NCBI RefSeq assembly: GCF_900102465.1
Contig: NZ_FNBW01000015.1
Span: 62,001-126,000 of the forward strand
Origin: Thalassobaculum litoreum DSM 18839
GTDB taxonomy: Bacteria; Pseudomonadota; Alphaproteobacteria; Thalassobaculales; Thalassobaculaceae
Length of the DNA: 64,000 nucleotides
Direction: 5' to 3'
Numbering within the stretch: position 1 is the first letter of the stretch; each line of letters opens with the position of its first letter. A program made the position numbers and the translations under genes. Below are positions 42,964 to 51,612 of this stretch, piece by piece. The notes beneath the pieces are model-generated. The model ran no database searches and was not told where the DNA came from. It saw nothing but the letters and a program-made list of their open reading frames with translations.

Positions 42964-43728
42964 ATGTTCCTGAGCGACCGCCAGTCCGATATCGTTGAAC
43001 TGGCGAAATCCCAAGGGAAAGTGCTCGTCGAGTCCTTGGCCGAGCGGTTCGGTGTCACGCCGCAAACCATACGCAAGGACCTCAACGATCTTTGCGATGC
43101 CAAGATATTGCGCCGGATCCACGGCGGAGCGATCAATCCCTCAGGCACCGAAAATCTCGAATATGAACAAAGACGTCAGGTCGCGGCCGACGAGAAGGCC
43201 GCCATCGGGCAGGAGGCAGCAGCCCTCATTCCGAACGGCGCGTCGCTCTTCATCAATATCGGTACGACGACAGAGGCGGTCTCGGAGGCCCTCGTCAATC
43301 ATCAGAACCTCATGGTGATCACGAACAATCTCAATGTAGCCAATCGCTTGCGGTTGATCCCCACGGTCGAGGTCGTGATTTCCGGCGGCATTGTCAGGCG
43401 GTCGGATGGCGGGATCGTCGGAGAGGCGGCGGTCGATTTCATCCGCCAGTTCAAGGTCGACTATGCCATCATCGGAGCCTCCGCCATCGATCAGGACGGC
43501 GCCTTGCTCGACTACGATTTTCGAGAAGTGAAGGTGGCTCAGGCGATCATCCAGAATGCGCGAAATGTCATTCTGGTCGCGGATTCAACGAAGCTGGACG
43601 TCGCGGCTCCGGTCCGCATCGCACACATCTCCCAGGTCAACACCGTGGTGACCGACGACGGCATTTCGTCCGAATTCCGGGATCTGTGCCGCCAGAACGA
43701 GGTCGAACTGATCCGTGTAAGATCCTAG
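42964..43728 (+). CDS. glpR: DeoR/GlpR-family transcriptional regulator
   Basis: A 254-residue repressor. N-terminal winged helix: RQSDIVELAKSQGKVLVESL, AERFGVTPQTIRKDLNDL and RRIHGGA. The C-terminal DeoR sensor domain contains FINIGTTTEAV, GGIVRRSDGGIVGEAA and ADSTKL. It should control the glycerol genes downstream, with glycerol-3-phosphate as inducer in well-studied homologues. ATG at 42964 leaves the repeat array upstream; an ATG at 42922 would run into it. Separated from glpD by a second repeat array. Confidence 0.92.
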   Translation: MFLSDRQSDIVELAKSQGKVLVESLAERFGVTPQTIRKDLNDLCDAKILRRIHGGAINPSGTENLEYEQRRQVAADEKAAIGQEAAALIPNGASLFINIGTTTEAVSEALVNHQNLMVITNNLNVANRLRLIPTVEVVISGGIVRRSDGGIVGEAAVDFIRQFKVDYAIIGASAIDQDGALLDYDFREVKVAQAIIQNARNVILVADSTKLDVAAPVRIAHISQVNTVVTDDGISSEFRDLCRQNEVELIRVRS

Positions 43729-43756
43729 GCAGCTTCATGGTTTTGGGCGCGGATCA

Positions 43757-43807
43757 TTTTCGATTGCTTTTCGAAATCTGCTTAATCATCCTTTAAGCGA
43801 AAATTCG
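43757..43807 (+). promoter_or_regulatory. Putative GlpR operator upstream of glpD
   Basis: TTTTCG at 43757-43762 and 43768-43773 (11-base spacing), then opposing CGAAAA (43798-43803) and ATTCG (43803-43807), in an unusually AT-rich stretch between glpR and glpD. Matches the array before glpR in unit and phase, so both are probably GlpR sites. Confidence 0.55.
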
Positions 43808-43861
43808 AGGATCCAGGCAATGGATCCCGGGCGTAAAGCCGACGCAAGGGTGGAGACGTGC

Positions 43862-45394
43862 TTGGGTAAGCAGATCTTCGATCTCGCCATTATCGGTGGT
43901 GGTGTGAACGGTTGCGGGATCGCACGCGATGCCGCCGGCCGGGGCCTGAGCGTGTTTCTTTGCGAGATGGGCGACCTCGCGCAGGGAACCTCCTCGGCGT
44001 CCACCAAGCTGTTCCACGGCGGTCTGCGCTATCTGGAATATTTCGAGTTCAGGTTGGTGCGTGAAGCGTTGAAGGAGCGCGAGGTCCTGCTGTGCGCCAT
44101 GCCACATATCGCCTGGCCGCTCAGGTTCGTGCTGCCGCATCATCGGGGACTTCGACCGGCCTGGTTTCTGCGGCTCGGCCTGTTCGTCTACGATCATCTG
44201 GGTGGTCGCAAGATCCTGCCGGCCACCGAAACCGTGGATCTGCGAAGCGGCCCGATCGGCGCTTCCCTGAAAGACCAGTTCGTGACCGGGTTCGAGTACT
44301 CCGACGGCTGGGTCCAGGATTCGCGGCTCGTGGTTCTCAACGCGCGCGACGCCGCCGACAGGGGCGCGTCGGTCAACGTGCGCACCAAATGCCTCGCCGC
44401 CGCGCCATCGGACGGTGTCTGGCAGGTTCAGGTCCGCGACGAGGACACCGGCGCGACGCGGACGGTGGCGGCCCGGAGCCTCGTGAACGCCGGCGGTCCG
44501 TGGGTCGGTCAGGTCATCAGCCAGTGCGTCCGGGTGAACACCAACGATAACGTCCGCCTGGTGCGAGGCAGTCACATCGTCGTGCGCAAACGGTTCGAGC
44601 ACGATCGCGCCTTCATCTTCCAGAACGCCGACAAGCGGATCGTCTTCGCGATCCCCTATGAGGAGGGTTTCACGCTGATCGGGACGACCGATCGCGACCA
44701 CGAGACCAGTCCGTCGGAAGCGGTCTGTACGCCGGAGGAGATCGAGTACCTGTGTCGGTCGGTCTCGGAGTATTTCCGCGATCCGGTCACCGCCGAGGAC
44801 GTTGTCTGGACCTATTCCGGGGTTCGTCCGCTCTACGACGACGGGGCGAAATCCGCGACGGCGGCGACACGGGACTACGTGCTGAAGGTCGAGCGGTCAG
44901 GCGACGCGCCACCTCTGCTCAATATCTTTGGCGGAAAGATCACCACCTATCGCCGGCTGGCGGAGGCCGCGCTGGAGAAGCTGCGCCCGTTCTTTCCGCA
45001 GATGGGAAGCACGTGGACCGCCGGAGCCTGTCTGCCGGGCGGTGATTTTCCTGTCGGCGGTGACGAAGAGCAGGGGACGCGCCTGAGGGATCGGTACGGG
45101 TTCCTCGATGTGGACTGGGCGCGAAGGCTGATACGGACCTATGGAACCGACGCGTTCGACCTCCTGGGCGATGCGGCCTCCATTGAGGATCTCGGCCAAA
45201 ACTTCGGCGCGACCCTCACCGAGGCCGAAGTCGTCTGGCTGATGCGGAAGGAATGGGCCCGCTCCGCCTCCGACGTCCTGTGGCGGCGTACCAAGCTGGG
45301 CCTGCGGCTGAGCGACGAGCAGGCGAGGACGCTGGACGTCTGGATGCGGGCGTCGCGCGCCGATGAACAGCGCCACGCGCACGGCTCGCGATGA
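43862..45394 (+). CDS. glpD: Aerobic glycerol-3-phosphate dehydrogenase
   Basis: FAD enzyme that oxidises glycerol-3-phosphate to dihydroxyacetone phosphate and feeds electrons to quinone at the inner membrane. FAD site IIGGGVNGCGIARDAAGRGL, TSSASTKLFHGGLRYLE, LVNAGGPWV, FAIPYEEGFTLIGTTDRDH and GGKITTYRRLAE are all present. I prefer the TTG at 43862 (510 residues; GGAG six bases upstream; N-terminus ~9 residues before GGG as in relatives); ATG at 43820 would add 14. First gene of the glycerol operon; 25 bases before the first ABC ATPase gene. Confidence 0.94.
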   Translation: MGKQIFDLAIIGGGVNGCGIARDAAGRGLSVFLCEMGDLAQGTSSASTKLFHGGLRYLEYFEFRLVREALKEREVLLCAMPHIAWPLRFVLPHHRGLRPAWFLRLGLFVYDHLGGRKILPATETVDLRSGPIGASLKDQFVTGFEYSDGWVQDSRLVVLNARDAADRGASVNVRTKCLAAAPSDGVWQVQVRDEDTGATRTVAARSLVNAGGPWVGQVISQCVRVNTNDNVRLVRGSHIVVRKRFEHDRAFIFQNADKRIVFAIPYEEGFTLIGTTDRDHETSPSEAVCTPEEIEYLCRSVSEYFRDPVTAEDVVWTYSGVRPLYDDGAKSATAATRDYVLKVERSGDAPPLLNIFGGKITTYRRLAEAALEKLRPFFPQMGSTWTAGACLPGGDFPVGGDEEQGTRLRDRYGFLDVDWARRLIRTYGTDAFDLLGDAASIEDLGQNFGATLTEAEVVWLMRKEWARSASDVLWRRTKLGLRLSDEQARTLDVWMRASRADEQRHAHGSR

Positions 45395-45419
45395 TGGAAC
45401 GGAAGGGAAAGCGGGTGAC

Positions 45420-46511
45420 ATGTCGCTGACGTTGGACACGGTCTCGAAGGTCATGGGCGGCGAGGTCCATATTGCGCCGACCACGATCGAGTTCGCATCC
45501 GGATCGATGAACGTCCTTCTGGGCCCGACGCTGTCGGGCAAGACGACCTTGATGCGGCTGATGGCCGGGCTCGACCAACCCACGTCGGGACGGGTGTTCT
45601 GGCAGGGACGGGACGTCACCGGGATGCGCGTCCAGGACCGTCAGGTGGCCATGGTTTACCAGCAGTTCGTCAACTATCCGTCGATGACCGTGTACGAGAA
45701 CATCGCCTCGCCCCTGCGGCTGCGCGGGTTCGCCTCGGCCGAGATCGACGCCAAGGTGCGGGCCGCCGCCGCCATGATGAAGCTGAACGAGAGCCAACTC
45801 GGCCGCCGTCCGCTGGAGCTGTCCGGCGGTCAGCAGCAGCGGTGCGCCCTGGCACGCGCGCTGGTCAAGGAGGCGGGGCTTGTTCTGTTGGACGAACCGC
45901 TTGCAAACCTGGACTACAAGCTGCGCGAAGAGCTGCGCGCGGAGATCCCGAAGATCTTCGAGGAGTCGGGGGCGATCTTCGTCTACGCGACGACCGAACC
46001 GCATGAGGCCCTGCTGCTCGGCGGTAACACCGCCTGCCTGTGGGAGGGGCGTGTGACGCAGTTCGGCGCCACGCCGTCGGTCTATCGTCGACCCACCGAT
46101 GCCACCACGGCGCGGGTGTTCTCCGATCCGCCGATGAACTTTGTGGCCCTGTCCAAGGCCGGAGACGAGCTGGTGATCGACGACGCCCGCCTCGCCGCCG
46201 ATTTTCCGACCTTCAACCGGCTCGCCGATGGCCGGTACATCGCCGGTTTCCGCGCCAATCATCTCAGGATCGAACGGGGATCCGAGCGGGATCTGGCGTT
46301 CCACTGTCGGGTCACCGGCACCGAGATCGGCGGCTCGGAGAGCTTTGTCCATGTCCTGCACGGCGCCGACCGCTGGGTCGCGCTTGTCCATGGCGTCCAC
46401 GATCTGCCGCATCAGTCCGATCGGACGGTCTTCGTCGATCCGGCGCATGTCTACATGTTCGCGCCCGACGGCGCGTTGGCATGTGCCGCCGCCTATGCGG
46501 ACGCAGGGTGA
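45420..46511 (+). CDS. glpS: Glycerol ABC transporter ATP-binding protein GlpS
   Basis: One of two ATPases of the rhizobial-type glycerol importer. 363 residues: Walker A is GPTLSGKTT (35-43) with Leu-Ser where most MalK-like proteins have Ser-Gly-Cys, signature LSGGQQQRCALARAL, Walker B LVLLDEPLANLD, and switch region FVYATTEPHEAL, where the usual His is replaced (TTEP for THDQ). A regulatory TOBE-like domain follows from ~240. The missing switch histidine suggests an asymmetric pair with GlpT. ATG chosen 3' of a longer frame because it starts the conserved domain with GGGTGAC upstream. Confidence 0.9.
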   Translation: MSLTLDTVSKVMGGEVHIAPTTIEFASGSMNVLLGPTLSGKTTLMRLMAGLDQPTSGRVFWQGRDVTGMRVQDRQVAMVYQQFVNYPSMTVYENIASPLRLRGFASAEIDAKVRAAAAMMKLNESQLGRRPLELSGGQQQRCALARALVKEAGLVLLDEPLANLDYKLREELRAEIPKIFEESGAIFVYATTEPHEALLLGGNTACLWEGRVTQFGATPSVYRRPTDATTARVFSDPPMNFVALSKAGDELVIDDARLAADFPTFNRLADGRYIAGFRANHLRIERGSERDLAFHCRVTGTEIGGSESFVHVLHGADRWVALVHGVHDLPHQSDRTVFVDPAHVYMFAPDGALACAAAYADAG

Positions 46512-46521
46512 GGAGGGCGGC

Positions 46522-47627
46522 ATGGCAAAGATCACGCTCTCCAACCTCGCGCACTCCTACGCCGGCGCCCCGGCAAGCCGGGACGACTACCAGCTCAAGC
46601 CGACGATCGATCATGTCTGGGACGATGGAGAAGCCTACGCGCTGCTCGGACCGTCCGGCTGCGGCAAGACCACGCTGCTCAACATCATCTCGGGGCTCCT
46701 GGTGCCGTCCCAGGGCCGGATCCTGTTCGACGACACGGACGTCACGGCACTCTCCACCGCGGCCAGGAACGTCGCCCAGGTGTTTCAGTTCCCGGTGGTC
46801 TACGACACCATGACCGTCTACGAGAACCTGGCCTTTCCGCTGCGCAACCGGGGTGGGAGCGCGGCCTATGTCGACCGCCGGGTCAAGACGATCGCCGAGA
46901 TGATCGGCATGACCGGCGACCTGGATCGGCGGGCGCATGGGCTGACCGCCGACGCCAAGCAGAAGATTTCGCTCGGCCGCGGCATGGTCCGCGAGGATGT
47001 CTCCGCGATCCTGTTCGACGAGCCGCTGACCGTCATCGATCCGCATATGAAGTGGGAGTTGCGCACCGAGCTGAAGACCCTGCACCGCGAGTTCGGGCAT
47101 ACCATGATCTATGTCACCCACGATCAGACCGAGGCGCTCACCTTCGCCGACAAGGTCGTGGTCATGCTCGACGGCGAGGTGGTGCAGCTCGGCACGCCGG
47201 TCGAATTGTTCGAGCGGCCGGAGCACACGTTCGTCGGGTTCTTCATCGGGTCGCCGGGGATGAACGTCCTGCCGGCGACGGTCGAGGGCGATACCGCCTT
47301 CCTCGGCGGCCACGCGGTGCCGCTCGGCCGCGCCTTCAGCCATGCCGGTGCCGACGGCATCGAGATCGGGGTCCGCCCGGAGTTCGTAAGCCTCTCGGAT
47401 GGCGATGACGGTCTGCCGATCAAAGTGACGCGGGTCGAGGATGTCGGCCGGCACCTGGTGGTGCGAACCGATTTCGACGGGACGGAGGTCAACGTGATCG
47501 CCCCGGAGGGGGCCAGTATCTCCGACCGGCACAACCGGATCCTGTTCGACCCCCAAGGCATCCATGTCTATTCGGACGGATGGATCGTCGACAGCGATCG
47601 ACGCGCCGCGCGCGGTGGAGGCAAGCG

Positions 47628-47631
<4 letters not shown>
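46522..47631 (+). CDS. glpT: Glycerol ABC transporter ATP-binding protein GlpT (degenerate signature)
   Basis: Second ATPase, 369 residues. Walker A GPSGCGKTT (43-51), Walker B AILFDEPLTVID, and switch MIYVTHDQTEAL are intact, but the ABC signature is LTADAKQKISLGRG (from 141) instead of LSGGQQQR. GlpS has the reverse pattern (good signature, odd switch), so the dimer should have one canonical ATP site. This split is seen in GlpS/GlpT of rhizobia as I recall. TOBE domains occupy the C-terminus. AGGAGGG precedes the ATG; ATGA joins it to glpP. Confidence 0.92.
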
Positions 47632-48514
<883 letters not shown>

Positions 48515-48518
<4 letters not shown>

Positions 48519-49312
48519 GAACGCGCTGGATTGTCCCGACGCTCTACATCCTCTTCCTGATGCTGCCGATCTATTGGCTCCTGAACATGTCGTTCAAGAC
48601 CACCAATGAGATCCTTGGCGGGTTCTCGATGTTCCCGGCGGAGTTCACGGTCGAGAGCTATGTGAAGATCTTCACCGACCCGACCTGGTATTCCGGCTAC
48701 ATCAACTCGATCATCTACGTGGTGATCAACATGGTCATCTCGGTGAGTGTCGCTTTGCCGGCGGCCTATGCGTTCTCGCGCTACCGGTTCCTGGGCGACA
48801 AGCATCTGTTCTTCTGGCTGCTGACCAACCGGATGGCTCCGCCGGCCGTCTTCGCCCTGCCGTTTCTGCAGCTCTATTCGACCATGGGTCTGCTGGACAC
48901 CACGCTGGCGGTGGCGCTGGCGCACTGCCTGTTCAACATTCCGCTGGCCGTCTGGATCCTCGAGGGCTTCATGTCGGGCGTGCCGAAGGAGATCGACGAG
49001 ACCGCCTATATCGACGGTTACTCCTTTCCGAGATTCTTTGTGAAGATCTTCATGCCGCTGATCGCGTCCGGCATCGGGGTGACGGCGTTCTTCTGCTTCA
49101 TGTTCTCCTGGGTGGAGATGTTGCTGGCGAAGACCCTCACCACCGTCCAGGCGAAGCCGATCGCGGCGGTGATGACCAAGACGGCGTCGACATCGGGCTA
49201 CGAACTCGGGCTGCTGGCGGCGGCCGGCGTGCTGACCATCATTCCCGGCGCGATCGTCATCTATTTCGTTCGGAACTACATCGCCAAGGGCTTCGCGATG
49301 GGGAGGGTCTGA
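48515..49312 (+). CDS. glpQ: Glycerol ABC transporter permease GlpQ
   Basis: A 265-residue UgpE/MalG-like permease, six helices, EAA loop DETAYIDGYSFPRFFVKIFM. It begins with a helix (WIVPTLYILFLMLPIYWLLN) and NMSFKTTNEI. Heterodimer partner of GlpP. GGGAGGGA precedes the ATG inside the glpP stop. Not to be confused with glycerophosphodiesterase GlpQ of enterics. Confidence 0.93.
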
Positions 49313-49314
49313 TC

Positions 49315-49680
49315 ATGCGGTTCGGGCTTCTGACGGTCCTGCTCGCGCTGATCCCCGGGATCGCGTTGGCGCAGAACACCGACCCCACCGGCGTCTCGTT
49401 CCTGGGCTGGATGGCCTGGACCTGGCAGACGGCCGTGTTCTTCGCCTGTATCGCCACGGCTCTGTTGGTCATGACGGTTTGGGAGATCGCGCGCCCGGGC
49501 GGGGATCCGCGTGAGCCGGGCATCCTCGGCATCGATACCACGCGCGGCGACCGGCTCTTCATCTCGCTCTTGAGCGCCGCCTACATCCATCTGGCCTGGT
49601 TGGCGTTCTTCAGTGGCCCGCTCTGGTGGGCGTCGATCATCGCGCTTGTCTGGGCGGCGGCGGTCGCGAAATGGGTCTGA
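49315..49680 (+). CDS. glpU: Small glp-operon membrane protein (DUF2160) GlpU
   Basis: A 121-residue protein with signal-like helix (LLTVLLALIPGIALAQN) and two more helices around 28-50 and 80-115; FLGWMAWTWQTAVFFACIA and GDRLFISLLSAAYIHLAWL are the conserved DUF2160 blocks. It occurs in rhizobial-type glycerol uptake operons between permease and binding-protein genes; role unknown, perhaps an accessory membrane subunit. Starts two bases after glpQ. Confidence 0.88.
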   Translation: MRFGLLTVLLALIPGIALAQNTDPTGVSFLGWMAWTWQTAVFFACIATALLVMTVWEIARPGGDPREPGILGIDTTRGDRLFISLLSAAYIHLAWLAFFSGPLWWASIIALVWAAAVAKWV

Positions 49681-49698
49681 AGGCCCGAACGGAATCGT

Positions 49699-49749
49699 CT
49701 TCGAGCCGGCATGGGCCGGTCGAAGCCGTGCAGCACGCGACAAGCGTGC
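49699..49749 (+). other. Two intercistronic hairpins between glpU and glpV
   Basis: Hairpin 1 pairs CTTCGA/TCGAAG and CCGGC/GCCGG around loop ATGG with one bulged G (49699-49725). Hairpin 2 is GCACGC-GACAA-GCGTGC (49733-49749). They sit in the 118-base gap before the binding-protein gene. Such structures commonly stabilise the downstream binding-protein mRNA; that use is inferred. Confidence 0.5.
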
Positions 49750-49798
49750 GGAACAAACCGGCGGTTGCCGGAACAAAAGACGTCAGAGGAGGAGACCA

Positions 49799-51529
49799 AT
49801 GAAGAAGTCGATATTGGCAGGTTTGGCTGCCACCGGGCTTCTTTGGGGAGGCCCGGCACTCGCCGACATGGCCGCCGCGGAGAAGTGGGTAGACGACGAA
49901 TTCTCGCAATCGGTCTTGAGCCGGGACGAACAGCTCAAGGAAATGGAGTGGTTCATCAAGGCGGCCGAGCCCTATCAGGGCATGGAAATCAACGTCCTGT
50001 CCGAGACCATCCCGACCCATACCTATGAGTCGGAGGTCTTGACCAAGGCCTTCGAGGACATCACCGGCATCAAGGTGAACCACCAACTGCTGGGCGAAGG
50101 CGAAGTCGTGCAGGCGGTGCAGACCCAGATGCAGACCCGCCGGAACCTCTACGACGGCTACATCAACGACTCCGATCTGATCGGGACGCACTCGCGTCTG
50201 CAGCTGGCCTATAATCTGTCCGATCAGATGGCCGGCGAGTGGGCGGCGTCCACCAATCCGATGCTCGATCTCGACGATTTCATGGGCATCTCCTTCACCA
50301 CCGGACCGGATGGCAAGCTCTACCAGCTTCCGGATCAGCAGTTCGCCAACCTGTACTGGTTCCGCAAGGACTGGTTCGATCGCGAGGATCTGCAGAAGCA
50401 GTTCAAGGAGATCTACGGCTACGATCTCGGCGTGCCGGTGAACTGGTCGGCCTATGAGGACATCGCCGAGTTCTTCAGCGTCCACGTCAAGGAGATCGAC
50501 GGCGTCCGGGTCTATGGTCACATGGACTACGGCAAGCGCGCCCCCGACCTCGGCTGGCGGATGACCGATGCCTGGCTGTCGATGGCCGGCGCGGGCTCTC
50601 CGGGCGAGCCGAACGGCGTGCCGATCGACGAGTGGGGCATTCGCATGGAAGCGGGCTCCTGCAACCCGGCCGGCGCGAGCGTCAGCCGCGGTGGTGCCAC
50701 CAACGGCCCGGCGGCGGTCTACGCGATCCGCAAGTGGGACGAGTGGCTGCGCGCCTATGCGCCTCCGGGTGCGGCCAGCTACGACTTCTATCAGTCGCTG
50801 CCGGCTCTCAGTCAGGGCAATGTCGCCCAGCAGGTCTTCTGGTACACCGCCTTCACCGCTTCGATGGTGGCTCCGAAGTCGGAGGGCAACAACACGGTCG
50901 ACGAGGCCGGCAAGCCGCTCTGGCGGATGGCGCCGTCCCCGCACGGGCCGTACTGGCAGGAAGGCCAGAAGGTCGGCTATCAGGATGCCGGTTCCTGGAC
51001 CTTCCTGAAGTCCACCCCGAGCGATCGGGCCCAGGCCGCCTGGCTGTACGCCCAGTTCGTGGTGTCCAAGACCGTCGATGTGCGCAAGAGCCATGTCGGT
51101 CTGACGTTCATCCGCGACAGCACCGTCCGGCATCAGAGCTTCACGGAGCGGGCGCCCAACCTGGGCGGTCTGATCGAGTTCTACCGCTCGCCCGACCGGG
51201 TGCGTTGGTCGCCGACCGGCATCAACGTGCCGGACTATCCGAAGCTGGCCCAGCTCTGGTGGCAGCAGATCGGCGACGTCAACTCCGGTGCCTTCACCCC
51301 ACAGGAAGCCATGGACCGTCTCGCCGGTGAAATGGACACCATCATGGGTCGGATGCAGCGTGCCGATGAGTCGAGCAACGTCTACGGCGGCTGCGGTCCG
51401 CGCCTGAACGAGCCGAAGGATCCTTCCGAATGGCTCGGCAAGCCGGACGGCCCCAAGGCGAAGCTCGACAACGAGAAGCCGAAAGGCGAAACCGTCGCCT
51501 ACGAGGAAATCATCAAGCGCTGGCAGTAA
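49799..51529 (+). CDS. glpV: Glycerol ABC transporter periplasmic binding protein GlpV
   Basis: A 576-residue exported binding protein of the long rhizobial GlpV type (signal MKKSILAGLAATGLLWG...LAD). Cluster-B-like fold: FEDITGIKVNHQLLGEGEVV, YDGYINDSDLIGTHSR, LPDQQFANLYWFRKDWF, and GAGSPGEPNGVPIDEWGIR. Captures glycerol for GlpPQ-ST. AGAGGAGGAG lies before the ATG. Last gene of the operon, followed by a strong terminator. The extended C-terminus (NVYGGCGPRLNEPKDPSEWL...) is typical of this subfamily. Confidence 0.93.
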   Translation: MKKSILAGLAATGLLWGGPALADMAAAEKWVDDEFSQSVLSRDEQLKEMEWFIKAAEPYQGMEINVLSETIPTHTYESEVLTKAFEDITGIKVNHQLLGEGEVVQAVQTQMQTRRNLYDGYINDSDLIGTHSRLQLAYNLSDQMAGEWAASTNPMLDLDDFMGISFTTGPDGKLYQLPDQQFANLYWFRKDWFDREDLQKQFKEIYGYDLGVPVNWSAYEDIAEFFSVHVKEIDGVRVYGHMDYGKRAPDLGWRMTDAWLSMAGAGSPGEPNGVPIDEWGIRMEAGSCNPAGASVSRGGATNGPAAVYAIRKWDEWLRAYAPPGAASYDFYQSLPALSQGNVAQQVFWYTAFTASMVAPKSEGNNTVDEAGKPLWRMAPSPHGPYWQEGQKVGYQDAGSWTFLKSTPSDRAQAAWLYAQFVVSKTVDVRKSHVGLTFIRDSTVRHQSFTERAPNLGGLIEFYRSPDRVRWSPTGINVPDYPKLAQLWWQQIGDVNSGAFTPQEAMDRLAGEMDTIMGRMQRADESSNVYGGCGPRLNEPKDPSEWLGKPDGPKAKLDNEKPKGETVAYEEIIKRWQ

Positions 51530-51553
51530 GGTTCCGCGCATACCGAGTATCGG

Positions 51554-51587
51554 ACGCCGGGGCTTCGCCGCCCCGGCGTTTTCTTTG
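51554..51587 (+). terminator. Intrinsic terminator of the glycerol operon
   Basis: Stem ACGCCGGGGC / GCCCCGGCGT (51554-51563, 51570-51579), loop TTCGCC, then TTTTCTTT. Ten GC-rich pairs and a U-run 25 bases after the glpV stop: a textbook rho-independent terminator on the plus strand. Confidence 0.93.
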
Positions 51588-51612
51588 ATTCACGACAACG
51601 CTCTACCGCGGG

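Noticed and set aside
43820-43861. N-terminal extension of GlpD from the ATG at 43820
   Set aside because: Not excluded, but the TTG at 43862 has a better ribosome site and gives the family's usual short lead before the FAD motif.
49637-51541. A 634-codon minus-strand frame opposite glpV
   Set aside because: GlpV on the plus strand has signal peptide, family blocks and strong Shine-Dalgarno; the antisense frame has none.
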